Source: Gammaproteobacteria bacterium (GTDB taxonomy: Bacteria; Pseudomonadota; Gammaproteobacteria; Pseudomonadales; Azotimanducaceae). From it: 64,000 nt of DNA. Numbering within the stretch: the stretch's first letter is position 1; every line of letters starts with the position of its first letter. Location of the stretch: contig JAPOXO010000012.1 in assembly GCA_026707045.1 (NCBI GenBank), positions 1-64,000 on the forward strand. Reading direction: 5' to 3'. Shown here piece by piece: positions 55,504-64,000 of this stretch. The notes below the pieces were generated by a model. It saw only the letters and a program-made list of their open reading frames with translations, searched no databases and had not been told where the DNA came from. Position numbers and translations under genes: made by a program.

Positions 55504-55525
55504 GAAAAGAGCGATTGGACCGCTC
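55504..55525 (-). terminator. Rho-independent terminator after paralogue B
   Basis: On the minus strand AGAGCG and CGCTCT form a 6-bp stem around GTCCAAT and are followed by TTTTC. It lies about 80 bases after the stop of the gene at 55605-56462, within the 364-base spacer 55241-55604. The remainder of that spacer holds no gene and presumably the promoter of paralogue A. Confidence 0.5.
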
Positions 55526-55604
55526 TCAAAGTACAACGCTACAGTCCAAAACCGTAGAGTTTCTCTGTTTGTGTTCCCGCACTATGAGGGTGTTGTCGGC
55601 TAGT

Positions 55605-56462
55605 CTACTTGTGTCCAAACAGACGAGCACCGGCCTCGGAGAACACAACCCCAGCACTCATTTCAATAACGAAAATGTAGCCAATACCTACACCAACACC
55701 TATCCAAAACATTTTAGAAATCAGCAGGCCAATCAATGGTACGGCCAAGATCAAAGCAATCCACATCGTTCCATGTAACAGCTGTCTGGTTATCCAGAAT
55801 CGAGAAATCCGCAATTCCGTATTGGTCTTACTATTAACTTTCCAAGTGACATAGGCGTCTGTGAGCTTGGTGTCCTTAGCTTGTTCGTCATTGTCGTGAA
55901 GGGATTGTGGCTGAGAGTCAATCGATTTGTTCTTTTTTGAAGCGCTTGACTTAATAAGATGGAGTGTTACAGATGCAACAAGGCACACCGAGAGGGCTAA
56001 AGCACCGTAGAAGTAGATGGAACTCTGATAAATAAAACTTAGAAGGATTACGAAAGCATAGAACAACAAGCCGAGTATCAACTCGGCAATACCACTCGAA
56101 AGCTTCCAGTTTCCTTCATTTTCAAAGTTATACAGCGTCACTGCATCTAAGTGCTCTTGTCGCAACGAAGGATTCTTTATGTCATCCACAAAATCAAACC
56201 TTTTGCTCCGTTTCTTCGTGATGAACCCCAATGACTGAACCAACTTCATAATGAGGAGGAACCCGAAAGGATAGCCCAGTGCGATCATCACATTTCCGAC
56301 TACTACATGGTTCTCAAATAGTGGCGTTTCAGCATGAATGGAGGCTAAAGCGATGAGGGCACACGCCCAAAGCATCATGTGGCGATTAGTGGATTCAATA
56401 TCGCTGCGCAACATGCGTTTCTTGGAAGACACAATCGCTTCGCTCACAACCAGATTCTCCAA
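55605..56462 (-). CDS. Six-TM membrane protein, unrecognised family (paralogue B)
   Basis: 285 residues. The layout matches paralogue A: basic N-terminus, two helices, the KRSKRFDFVDDIKNPSLRQE loop, two helices (LILGLLFYAFVILLSF; FYGALALSVCLVASV), a polar loop, a short strand region (WKVNSKTNTELRISRFW) and two C-terminal helices. The shared motif KRSKRxxFxDDIKNxSLxQE suggests a conserved cytoplasmic contact. It has its own terminator, so A and B are separate units. The function is unknown. Confidence 0.75.
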   Translation of the reverse strand: MENLVVSEAIVSSKKRMLRSDIESTNRHMMLWACALIALASIHAETPLFENHVVVGNVMIALGYPFGFLLIMKLVQSLGFITKKRSKRFDFVDDIKNPSLRQEHLDAVTLYNFENEGNWKLSSGIAELILGLLFYAFVILLSFIYQSSIYFYGALALSVCLVASVTLHLIKSSASKKNKSIDSQPQSLHDNDEQAKDTKLTDAYVTWKVNSKTNTELRISRFWITRQLLHGTMWIALILAVPLIGLLISKMFWIGVGVGIGYIFVIEMSAGVVFSEAGARLFGHK

Positions 56463-56822
56463 CTTTCAAAGGGTATTTTCGGTAAGTCGAGTCTCAAACT
56501 AAAGTCTACGAAAAGCAACCAAAAACGCATCTCAATTCTTGTAGGTGTTCGTCAGCTAGCTAGAAATTCTCCTTTCGTTCAATTCTATGCGAGATGAACA
56601 TGCCTTTGAGTCCAAGCATTTGGACATTTGCCACGCCGGTACGATGACTGATTCGAAGGGTTCGACTACGTTGCTTTGATCGCATTGAAGACCACACTAG
56701 CTGTGCTGAATAGCCCATCTACCGTCCCGCCTAGTCTACGACCGAGCCACGGGAACCTAGCTCATATCGATTTGTCCAAAAACAGGGTCCTCTGCTGCGC
56801 AGTTGTTCGAGGGAGATATTCA
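56463..56822. other. Spacer between paralogue B and the M48 lipoprotein gene
   Basis: A divergent promoter region of 360 bases. An open frame runs through from 56676 in phase with the M48 gene but encodes no signal peptide and was left out. I see no strong dyad or clear promoter boxes. Confidence 0.35.
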
Positions 56823-57974
56823 ATGAAATCAGTGGTCATCATTGCGTTGAGCATGCTCATGTTGAGCGGGTGCGCGACGATCAGCACGGTAACCGCTACG
56901 GGAACCGAGAAAGAGATTGAGTCTGAACAAGCTCTTCAAGCGCGGAAAGCGGTTGAATCGTACTTTGATAGGTATGATCGACTCACCAGTGTTTCCCGGC
57001 CCATCTTAGCTGCCAATGCCGACCTTTGCCAAGAACAAACTTACCATCCCGGTTTTACTGTTCTGTCGCGATTTGAAATACCAAGAAGACCAAAGGTGTA
57101 TGCGGAAGCATTGGAAGAACAGCTAAATTTGAGAGTGCACGAACGGGATGCCGACGAGGACGACAGATTCATAGTGTTTTCTGTTGCGGCTGGTTCGCCA
57201 GCTGGTAATTCAGGTTTGCTTAGAGGTGATCGCATTGTTTCCGTAGAGGGTGAGCAAGTTCCACTTGTCGCATCAAAACGACAGTTTCGAAAAGCACAAA
57301 AACGATTCCGAGAATTAGTTGAAAACCAAGAATTGAGCACATGGACAATGAGCGTTCAGCGATTGACGGATCAAGGCTGGCAGACCCTCGAACTCAGAAT
57401 TGAATCGGAGTTGATGTGTGATTGTCCAGTCATTTTTGTGGATAGAGACGAAAGCTTAAATGCCTTCGCCGACAGTAAGAATATTTACATTACGGCGGGT
57501 ATGCTACGTTTTGCAAATGATTTTGAACTGCAGTTGGTCGTGGCCCATGAACTGGCTCACGTTGCCGAAGGTCATTCAGACCAGCAAGCGCTCAATACAG
57601 CCATGGGTGGTTTATTGGGTTTGCTGGGTGACTTGGCACTGGCAACACATGGCATAAGCTCTAATGCTGCTACACACCTCGGAGCACATGCCGGTCAAAG
57701 AGCCCACTCGAAAGACTTCGAAAGAGAAGCTGATTACATTTCCATTTACTATTTGGAAAGAGCTGGAATTGATTCAACCAAAGCACCAGATTTTTGGAGA
57801 CGCATTGCTGCGAATCGAGGTAGTACTTTTGCCGTGTACGGTGGAACTCATCCGACATCTTCAGAGAGATTCATCAACTTGAAAGCCACTGTGGAGGAAA
57901 TTCAGTCGAAGCGTGATGCTGGATTGCCACTTGTACCAACGCGAAAGGAACCTAGGCAAATTTCTAAGAATTAA
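56823..57974 (+). CDS. M48-family metalloprotease lipoprotein with PDZ domain
   Basis: 383 residues from ATG 56823, preceded by GGGAG at 7-nt spacing. The signal MKSVVIIALSMLMLSGC has a lipobox (LSGC), so it is a lipoprotein. A PDZ-like domain (GSPAGNSGLLRGDRIVSVEGE, about 120-145) precedes the zinc site HELAHVAEGH (about 243) and the third ligand Glu in FEREADYISIYYL. It probably degrades or refolds envelope proteins, like BepA/LoiP-type M48 proteins, with the PDZ domain for substrate binding. It diverges from paralogue B. Confidence 0.85.
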   Translation: MKSVVIIALSMLMLSGCATISTVTATGTEKEIESEQALQARKAVESYFDRYDRLTSVSRPILAANADLCQEQTYHPGFTVLSRFEIPRRPKVYAEALEEQLNLRVHERDADEDDRFIVFSVAAGSPAGNSGLLRGDRIVSVEGEQVPLVASKRQFRKAQKRFRELVENQELSTWTMSVQRLTDQGWQTLELRIESELMCDCPVIFVDRDESLNAFADSKNIYITAGMLRFANDFELQLVVAHELAHVAEGHSDQQALNTAMGGLLGLLGDLALATHGISSNAATHLGAHAGQRAHSKDFEREADYISIYYLERAGIDSTKAPDFWRRIAANRGSTFAVYGGTHPTSSERFINLKATVEEIQSKRDAGLPLVPTRKEPRQISKN

Positions 57975-58289
57975 TGGGATGGATTCTCCCTTTTGCAGAC
58001 GATGAATCCATGTTCAACTCGCGGGGCGAGAGTGCTGGCCGCGGAACACCAACGCAAGATCGAGGAATATAGGGTTAGGAGTGAGTGACAATAGTCTGCG
58101 AGCAAACACTCAGCTAATCCGCAAGCCCGGAACACAAGAGAGAACCACTTAGAGTCAGAACATTTATCGCCGCCGCGAGCGACTCCTAAGCAAGGAATCT
58201 CGTGTCTATTCGCTCCATTGTCTTGAATTTATGCTTCATCACAGCGACACTGTCGACTACAGATCTCTCTAGCTCTCTGTCTGTACCGA

Positions 58290-58295
58290 TATAAT
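58290..58295 (+). promoter_or_regulatory. -10 box of the rpsB promoter
   Basis: A perfect TATAAT is followed by CTGCGC, a GC-rich discriminator like those of growth-rate and ppGpp-controlled promoters. A matching -35 is not clear. It is 174 bases before the rpsB ATG, leaving a long leader. The rest of the 494-base spacer 57975-58468 holds no gene. Confidence 0.5.
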
Positions 58296-58342
58296 CTGCG
58301 CTCAAAATCCCGGTTTGGTTCGATTTGAACCTGGTGGGAAAA

Positions 58343-58406
58343 CTGGAGGTGTGGGCTCCAGGGCGTTACGCGGGTGGTTCCGGGTTCGATAGCCATCGGA
58401 CGGAAC
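58343..58406 (+). promoter_or_regulatory. Structured rpsB leader (candidate S2 autoregulatory site)
   Basis: Two stems can be drawn: CTGGAG-N7-CTCCAG at 58343-58361, and GTTCCG/CGGAAC at 58377-58382 and 58401-58406. In gammaproteobacteria S2 represses its own operon through a leader structure, so this is a probable site by position (established control, position inferred). The ribosome site GGAG is at about 58456, 9 bases before the ATG. Confidence 0.45.
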
Positions 58407-58468
58407 GAGTTCAACGCCTGTTCACACATCAAAGCGCATATGTGCACTGTAACCCGGAGATTAGTCCT

Positions 58469-59362
58469 ATGAGCGAAATTGGCGTGCGCGACATGCTTGC
58501 AGCCGGAGTCCACTTCGGTCACCAGGCTCGCTACTGGAATCCGAAGATGGCTCCCTACATTTTCGGTGTCCGCAACCATGTTCACATCATTCACTTGGAA
58601 CGCACCGCCGAGGCGATGGAGGGAGCACTCACCGCCGTTCGACGTATTGCGGCTCAAAACCAAAAAATACTCTTTGTCGGTACCAAACGGGCCGCCCAAC
58701 GAGTTATTAGGGAGCAAGCCGAAAGAGTTGGTATGCCCTTTGTCGACCAAAGATGGTTGGGTGGGATGCTCACCAACTACAAGACGATCCGTCAGTCCAT
58801 CCGAAAACTGAAAGAGCTGGAAGAACAGGAAGAAAAAGGCACGTTCGACTTGCTTACCAAAAAAGAGGCTTTGCAGAAACGACGAATGATGGATCGCCTG
58901 GAGAGAGGACTCGGCGGCATCAAGGACATGGGTAGTCTGCCAGACGCGTTGTTTGTTGTGGATGTCATGCACGAACGAATAGCGGTTGTCGAAGCGAACA
59001 AACTCGGGATTCCAGTAATTGGCGTCGTCGACACCAACAGCGACCCGCACGGGGTGGATTGGATCATTCCAGGAAACGACGACGCGATTCGAGCGGTCCG
59101 CCTCTATGTCACCGCCATTGCTGACGAAGTGCTCGTTGGGAAGACAATCGCCCAGGGCGGGATTAGCATTGAAGAGTTCGAGGAAAAGAAACTCAAGGAA
59201 CAGCCCGTCGCTGAGGATGAATCCGAAGCTACCCAAGCAAATGCTGATCCTGCATCAGAAACTGACACCCAGTCGGACGCCACGGATACTGATGCAGATC
59301 CAGTTTCAGAAGAAAGCACCACTGAAGAGGAACCCAAGGACGATAGCACGGAGTCCGACTGA
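58469..59362 (+). CDS. rpsB: 30S ribosomal protein S2
   Basis: 297 residues from ATG 58469; an in-frame start at 58325 would read the leader and is rejected. The core ([44 protein letters not shown]) is normal. A tail of about 55 residues, very rich in Asp, Glu, Ser and Thr, follows the core. E. coli S2 is 241 residues, so this acidic extension is extra. It is first in the operon. Confidence 0.96.
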   Translation: MSEIGVRDMLAAGVHFGHQARYWNPKMAPYIFGVRNHVHIIHLERTAEAMEGALTAVRRIAAQNQKILFVGTKRAAQRVIREQAERVGMPFVDQRWLGGMLTNYKTIRQSIRKLKELEEQEEKGTFDLLTKKEALQKRRMMDRLERGLGGIKDMGSLPDALFVVDVMHERIAVVEANKLGIPVIGVVDTNSDPHGVDWIIPGNDDAIRAVRLYVTAIADEVLVGKTIAQGGISIEEFEEKKLKEQPVAEDESEATQANADPASETDTQSDATDTDADPVSEESTTEEEPKDDSTESD

Positions 59363-59391
59363 GCGAAATTTGAACGAGAGGATTGCATGTC

Positions 59392-60189
59392 ATGGTTGAT
59401 GTAGCCAAGATTAAGGAAATTCGAGAGCGAACAGGTGTGGGATTCGGCGACTGCAAGAAGGCATTGGAAGAGGCCGATTGGGATATCGAAGCCGCACTTG
59501 ATGTGCTTCGAAAGCAAAGTGCCGTCAAAGCAGCCAAACGAGCCGATCGCGATGCTTCTGAAGGACGTTTGGCACTGAAGATTTCGGATGACGGTTCAGT
59601 TGGAGCAATAGTCGAAGTGAATTCTGAGACTGATTTCGCCGCTCGCAACGAACGATTTGTTGAGTTTTGCGAACGTGCCGTAGATGTGGTAATTGCCGAA
59701 GGTTCAAATGCTATCGATTCACTAGAGAAAGACAGGAACACATTGATTTCTGCCATAGGCGAGAACATTTCTATTCGTAGAGCGGACCGAATAGTTTCCC
59801 CTGATGGCGTGGTAGTTGGATATCTTCACGCTACGGGGACTGTCGGTGCACTCGTCGAACTGAGCACCGATGCTGGCGAATTGAATAAGAATGTCGCCAT
59901 GCACATTACCTCGGAAAACCCGTTGGTTGTGAATTCCAACGAAATTCCTCAGGATGTTATCGATCGCGAAACCGAAATATTCACGTCTCAAGCCAAAGAA
60001 ACGGGAAAGCCTGACCGGATTGTCGAAAACATTGTCCGTGGAAAACTGGCAAAATTCAAAGCGGAATCCTGCTTGAACGAACAGCAGTACATTTGGGATC
60101 GAGACCAAAGGGTCGGAGCACTTCTGGCTGCTAGTGGTACGGAATGCAGGAAATTTGTTCGCTATCAAGTCGGCGAAGGGATTGCATAG
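59392..60189 (+). CDS. tsf: Elongation factor Ts
   Basis: 265 residues from ATG 59392; a TTG at 59383 is too close to GAGAGG. The N-terminal UBA-like part (KIKEIRERTGVGFGDCKKAL) and the core motif VEVNSETDFAARNE are clear. It exchanges GDP on EF-Tu. It is slightly shorter than E. coli's 283 residues. It is 29 bases after rpsB. Confidence 0.95.
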   Translation: MVDVAKIKEIRERTGVGFGDCKKALEEADWDIEAALDVLRKQSAVKAAKRADRDASEGRLALKISDDGSVGAIVEVNSETDFAARNERFVEFCERAVDVVIAEGSNAIDSLEKDRNTLISAIGENISIRRADRIVSPDGVVVGYLHATGTVGALVELSTDAGELNKNVAMHITSENPLVVNSNEIPQDVIDRETEIFTSQAKETGKPDRIVENIVRGKLAKFKAESCLNEQQYIWDRDQRVGALLAASGTECRKFVRYQVGEGIA

Positions 60190-60241
60190 AAATACACTCT
60201 CGTCTACAGGACTCCATTGAATGTTCATGCGAGTCTGATGG

Positions 60242-60973
60242 ATGAAATATCGACGGATTACGTTGAAACTTTCGGGAGAAGCATTTAGTACTCCCGAGAG
60301 CGGTCTAATCGACGCGGGCATTGTCCGTCACCTAGCGACGCAAATTGCGGAACTATTCGAGCTGGGAATTGGCATTTCGATTGTTCCAGGTGGTGGAAAT
60401 GTCTTTCGCGGTCGCGACTTAACCGTCGAAGCCCAAGACATTGGTATCAATCCGCTTTCTGCGGATCAGATCGGAATGCTTGCCACGGTCATGAATGCGC
60501 TTGTCTTACGCGATGCGCTGGCGAGCATGAATGTTCAGTCTCTCCTCTTTACTCCGCACGCAATTAATGGTGTAACTCTAGGATTTTCGCGCCACCGAGC
60601 AATGGATGGGCTTGAGCAAGGAAATGTTTTGGTTTGTGCAGGCGGAACTGGGAACCCGTTGTTCACCACTGATACTGCTGCGGCATTGCGCGCTATTGAA
60701 CTCTCTTCAGATGTCGTATTGAAAGCTACTCACGTAGATGGTGTCTACGAAGACGATCCGAAAACTAACGTCAATGCGCGCCTTTTCGATAAATTGACAT
60801 TTGAAGACGTGATCCAGCGGGATCTGAAAGTTATGGATCTTGCCGCATTTGCATTGTGTCGTGAGAATCAAATGCCGATAATTGTTTATAACCTCAATTC
60901 GCCGAATGCATTGACTAAGATCGTCAAAGGTGCGAATGTAGGAACTCTCATTTGCAACTCCGATTGGAGTTAA
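60242..60973 (+). CDS. pyrH: UMP kinase PyrH
   Basis: 243 residues. The KLSGEAF start, the GGGNVFRG block, TDTAAALRAIEL and KATHVDGVYEDDPK are family landmarks. It makes UDP from UMP. ATG 60242 lies between tsf and frr (52-base and 5-base gaps), so it belongs to the same operon. Confidence 0.96.
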   Translation: MKYRRITLKLSGEAFSTPESGLIDAGIVRHLATQIAELFELGIGISIVPGGGNVFRGRDLTVEAQDIGINPLSADQIGMLATVMNALVLRDALASMNVQSLLFTPHAINGVTLGFSRHRAMDGLEQGNVLVCAGGTGNPLFTTDTAAALRAIELSSDVVLKATHVDGVYEDDPKTNVNARLFDKLTFEDVIQRDLKVMDLAAFALCRENQMPIIVYNLNSPNALTKIVKGANVGTLICNSDWS

Positions 60974-60978
60974 CAGAC

Positions 60979-61536
60979 ATGATTGAAGAAATCAAAGAAG
61001 ATGCTAATACACGAATGGACAAATCGCTCAATGCGTTGAACGCCGCGTTTGCTCGCATTCGAACGGGACGCGCCAATCCCGCACTGTTAGATTCTGTTTC
61101 GGTCGAATACTTCGGTACTCGGGTTCCAGTCAAGCAAGTCGCGTCCATCACTGTTGAGGAGGGTCGAACCCTTGTAGTCTCACCATGGGAAAAGTCCACG
61201 CTTATTGAGATCGAGCGGGCAATTCAAGGAAGTGATTTGGGACTCACTCCGACAAGCAATGGCGAAGTAATTCGTCTGCCTCTGCCGCCTTTAACCGAAG
61301 AGAATCGAAGGGATTTGATTCGGCATGCGAGATCTGAAGCAGAACATGCCCGCATTGCCGTACGCAACATTCGTCGAGACGCCATACACGATGTAAGGGA
61401 ACTCATGAACGAAAAGCTCGCAACCGAAGATGAAGCTCATCAGGCGGAACGAGAATTGCAGGACATTACAGATAACAAGGTCAAATCGATCGATGACGAA
61501 CTAGCGATCAAGGAAAAGGACTTACTTGATTTTTGA
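60979..61536 (+). CDS. frr: Ribosome recycling factor
   Basis: 185 residues, exact family length, from ATG 60979. FARIRTGRANPALLD and the C-terminal DNKVKSIDDELAIKEKDLL are typical. It splits post-termination ribosomes with EF-G. An upstream TTG at 60952 would overlap pyrH and was not used. Confidence 0.96.
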   Translation: MIEEIKEDANTRMDKSLNALNAAFARIRTGRANPALLDSVSVEYFGTRVPVKQVASITVEEGRTLVVSPWEKSTLIEIERAIQGSDLGLTPTSNGEVIRLPLPPLTEENRRDLIRHARSEAEHARIAVRNIRRDAIHDVRELMNEKLATEDEAHQAERELQDITDNKVKSIDDELAIKEKDLLDF

Positions 61537-61581
61537 CTGCCCTTTCGGTTTGTCACAAGTACGATTAGTGAAGCGCACATC

Positions 61582-62352
61582 GTGCTAGATACGCGAGCCA
61601 ACCAAGACCGCATGGAACATGCCGACGCCGTGCCTCGGCATGTTGCCATCATCATGGACGGGAATCACCGCTGGGCTCGAGAGAACCGCGTACCGAGCAC
61701 TTTGGGGCACAGAACCGGTGCTCGAAACGTACGACCCGTCGTCGAAGCTTGCGCGGATGCGGGTATTAAAACCGTAACTCTCTTTGCATTTAGCACGGAG
61801 AATTGGTCCCGGCCGCCACGTGAAATTGAGCTTTTGCTAACACTTGTGCGAGAAACTCTCAATCGAGATCTTGAAGCGCTGAACGAACGTGATGCGCAAT
61901 TGATTTTTATCGGCGATAGATATCGATTTCCTCCTGACTTGCAGGAATTGATGCGTGACAGCGAACAAAAGACTGCGAACAACTCTACTCTCAAGCTTGT
62001 AATCGCATTGAGCTATGGAGGTCGTTGGGACTTGGTGAATGCAGCAAAGAAGATTGCGATTCGCGTGGCCAAAGGCGAGTTGAAGCCGGGGGACTTGAAC
62101 GAAGACCGATTTGAGCAGTATCTGTCAACCGCGGGAATCTCTAGTCCGGATTTTTGTATACGAACGGGAGGAGACCAGCGGCTGAGCAATTTCATGCTAT
62201 GGGACATGGCTTATACCGAGTTCTTCTTCACGGACACCTATTGGCCAGATTTCAGCAAAACAGAACTGATTGAGGCACTCTACGATTACACAAAGCGAAA
62301 ACGTCGATTCGGCACACGTCGAACAAAGACACTTGCGCAAGCCACAAATTAA
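61582..62352 (+). CDS. uppS: Undecaprenyl diphosphate synthase (UppS)
   Basis: 256 residues from GTG 61582. The active site reads IIMDGNHRWA (usual MDGNGRWA), and AFSTENWSRP, RTGGDQRLSNFMLWDMAYTE and the C-terminal RRFGTR are present. It makes the C55 carrier for peptidoglycan. The His for Gly in the first loop is a minor variant. The 3' end overlaps cdsA. Confidence 0.94.
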   Translation: MLDTRANQDRMEHADAVPRHVAIIMDGNHRWARENRVPSTLGHRTGARNVRPVVEACADAGIKTVTLFAFSTENWSRPPREIELLLTLVRETLNRDLEALNERDAQLIFIGDRYRFPPDLQELMRDSEQKTANNSTLKLVIALSYGGRWDLVNAAKKIAIRVAKGELKPGDLNEDRFEQYLSTAGISSPDFCIRTGGDQRLSNFMLWDMAYTEFFFTDTYWPDFSKTELIEALYDYTKRKRRFGTRRTKTLAQATN

Positions 62353-63142
62353 GATTCCAAGAACTTTGGTTCCACGGCTGATAACGGCCGCAGTTCTAGT
62401 GCCTGTTGTTGGTGCCGTTATTTGGCTAGTTGACCAGTCAATCATCTATGGTCTGCTATGCGTAGTTTGTTTTGGCTTGTTGTACGAATGGTCAGCTGTA
62501 GCCCAGGTACGGTCCAACGTCGTAAAACTCTGTTATGCGTCAATCGGAACTTTGATGGCTATCGTCGTTCCGTTGCTTGGAGACGTTGCAATACTTGCTG
62601 CTTCAATATTTGCAGTCTGTGCAACAGTTCCAGCATTTCTGTCTGTGGTGCTGTTTTCGAAGATGCAGAGACTTCTCACAAATTCTGTAGCAGTAGCAGT
62701 TCTAGGTTGGATTGTCTGCGTGGGTGCGATGGTATCTTGCGGATTTCTCCCAGGTGGCGGATTGGCACTCCTTTCCCTCTTGAGCGTTGTGTGGCTAGTG
62801 GATACCGGAGCATACTTTGCTGGAACGTACTTTGGTGCACACAAGCTAAATCGTGCACTTAGTCCCAACAAGACTTGGGAAGGCGCGCTGGGAGGAATTG
62901 CTCTCGGACTCGCAGCATGCCTGGTGTTGGACATGTTCATTGGGTGGTTGCCGCTCCCGGACATATGGGGGTGGTTGATCGTTGCGTTTCTGGCAGTGAT
63001 AGGGGATCTCTTCGAGAGCGCACTGAAACGTGTGGCTGACATGAAGGACTCAGGTGACTTGCTGCCCGGTCATGGTGGTTTGCTGGACCGCTTGGACTCG
63101 GCTTTATTGGCTGCTCCGTGCGTCTATTTGCTCTTGGCGTGA
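62333..63142 (+). CDS. cdsA: Phosphatidate cytidylyltransferase CdsA
   Basis: 269 residues from TTG 62333, which overlaps uppS by 20 bases; TTG 62270 is farther into uppS and TTG 62369 is shorter. Eight or so membrane helices. The signature SALKRVADMKDSGDLLPGHG then GLLDRLDS is intact. It makes CDP-diacylglycerol for phospholipids. In many gammaproteobacteria dxr follows, but here the next gene is rseP. Confidence 0.92.
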   Translation: MRKPQIKIPRTLVPRLITAAVLVPVVGAVIWLVDQSIIYGLLCVVCFGLLYEWSAVAQVRSNVVKLCYASIGTLMAIVVPLLGDVAILAASIFAVCATVPAFLSVVLFSKMQRLLTNSVAVAVLGWIVCVGAMVSCGFLPGGGLALLSLLSVVWLVDTGAYFAGTYFGAHKLNRALSPNKTWEGALGGIALGLAACLVLDMFIGWLPLPDIWGWLIVAFLAVIGDLFESALKRVADMKDSGDLLPGHGGLLDRLDSALLAAPCVYLLLA

Positions 63143-63236
63143 AACCGATGCTAATGAAGACATTTGGAAAGTTCGTGCGAACTAGATATCTCGAATATGG
63201 TCTACTAATTCTGGAAACATCCTTCAAGGATCATTG

Positions 63237-64000
63237 GTGCAATTCCTGATTTACGTGGGCGCTTTGATTGGAGCGTTCTTAATCCTTGTGACCGTCCACG
63301 AATTGGGACATTTTGTCGTTGCACGCAAACTTGGCGTACAAGTCCAGAGATTTTCGATTGGATTGGGACCGGTCGTATGGAGTCACACTACCAAGGACGA
63401 CGTCGAGTTCGCGATATCTGCCATTCCGATTGGTGGATACATATCGATGTTGGACATTCGTACAGAAGAAGTCCCCGCCCATCTACAGCACAAAGCTTTC
63501 AACTGCGTCGCACCTTGGCGTCAAATTGCGATTGCCGCCGCCGGACCCTTAGCCAATCTCGCCTTGGCGTTTGTCCTGTTTTGGGTTGTGATGTTCAACG
63601 GCATCCAAGTTGCCCTTCCCTATGTTGGTCAAGTGCGCGATCAGTCCCCCGCCTACGACGCAGGATTGCGAGGAGGGGAAGAAGTGGTTGGAGTCGACGG
63701 GATGCAGGTGGCTCAATGGATGGACTTGTATCGGGGCGTACTAAGCCGTGTAGGCGACACGGGCACACTGTCAATCGATGTTGCCACTTCCAATGACGGA
63801 GTGAAAACGCATCTGATACCGATACAAAATTGGTTGAGTGCTACAAGAGACCCTGACGTTCTTGGTGAACTTGGAATTCAACAAGGGATTCTTCCCCTGG
63901 TAAGGTTGGTTCAACCTGGATCTGCTGCAGATAAGGCTGGATTGCTCGCTGGGGATCGGGTTTTGGAGATCAATGACGTTCCATTGCGAGTTTGGCAGGA
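63237..64000 (+). CDS. rseP: Site-2 protease RseP, 3' end outside window
   Basis: 254 residues are visible from GTG 63237 (AAGGA at 6-nt spacing). The zinc site HELGH is in ILVTVHELGHFVVARKLGV, and GLGP and the PDZ domain (RDQSPAYDAGLRGGEEVVGV, then GSAADKAGLLAGDRVLEIND) follow, so two PDZ copies are seen. RseP cuts RseA within the membrane to release sigma E. The gene runs off the right edge. Confidence 0.93.
   Translation, partial: MQFLIYVGALIGAFLILVTVHELGHFVVARKLGVQVQRFSIGLGPVVWSHTTKDDVEFAISAIPIGGYISMLDIRTEEVPAHLQHKAFNCVAPWRQIAIAAAGPLANLALAFVLFWVVMFNGIQVALPYVGQVRDQSPAYDAGLRGGEEVVGVDGMQVAQWMDLYRGVLSRVGDTGTLSIDVATSNDGVKTHLIPIQNWLSATRDPDVLGELGIQQGILPLVRLVQPGSAADKAGLLAGDRVLEINDVPLRVWQ

Noticed and set aside
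58325..58468. N-terminally extended rpsB
   Set aside because: The added residues translate the structured leader; the ATG at 58469 has GGAG upstream and begins the known S2 N-terminus.

Overview
The window reads as chromosome of an uncultivated-type gammaproteobacterium. The evidence is synteny: map-glnD close to rpsB-tsf-pyrH-frr-uppS-cdsA-rseP, rnc-era-recO, adk and tsaB near rsmJ and plsB, and a type II secretion set gspN-gspC-gspD. Base composition is moderate by eye and intergenic spaces are short. A marine or host-associated life is an inference from the load of giant cadherin/Ig-like surface proteins, calcium-binding repeat proteins, a vanadium-type haloperoxidase and a phytanoyl-CoA dioxygenase-like enzyme. 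No rRNA, tRNA, CRISPR array, transposase or phage gene was recognised.

Layout. 1-5822 (minus) is the 5' part of a giant repeat protein that runs off the left edge. 6518-10303 encodes an unusual fusion of a CRTAC1/UnbV-type FG-GAP propeller with a vanadium-dependent haloperoxidase. 10494-12131 holds a small outer-membrane barrel protein, a shortened HflC-like SPFH protein and a 56-residue membrane protein. 12210-17870 (minus) is a second giant protein, with cadherin/Ig-like repeats and a C-terminal beta-barrel. 18112-22316 is a yejABE-type peptide importer without its ATPase gene. 22507-24041 is a Fic protein with Gln in place of the catalytic His, behind a duplicated AT-rich promoter/operator. 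24203-31979 carries a PhyH-type dioxygenase and two large secreted proteases (zinc metalloprotease; trypsin-like). 32099-33516 is an SO_0444/ArsP-type metal efflux permease with a probable leader peptide.

33684-37967 is a tightly overlapping rnc-era-recO-relA operon, followed by adk. moeA and tsaB diverge from a shared CATG. tsaB is coupled to rsmJ, which seems to start at a CTG. On the minus strand dapE-gspN-gspC-gspD-plsB form one overlapping operon. Next comes an ImmA/IrrE-DUF4411 toxin-antitoxin-like pair, then map-glnD. Between map and rpsB lie two paralogous six-TM membrane proteins of no recognised family and an M48/PDZ lipoprotein. The window closes with the translation and envelope operon rpsB-tsf-pyrH-frr-uppS-cdsA-rseP, from which dxr is missing.

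How it fits together. The secreted proteases lack barrels and would be natural clients of the type II secretion system, whose secretin is encoded here. At least one giant repeat protein carries its own barrel and so looks autotransporter-like. The right half is ordinary housekeeping. The left half (about 1-32 kb) is accessory and outward-facing, and it holds most of the unusual material.
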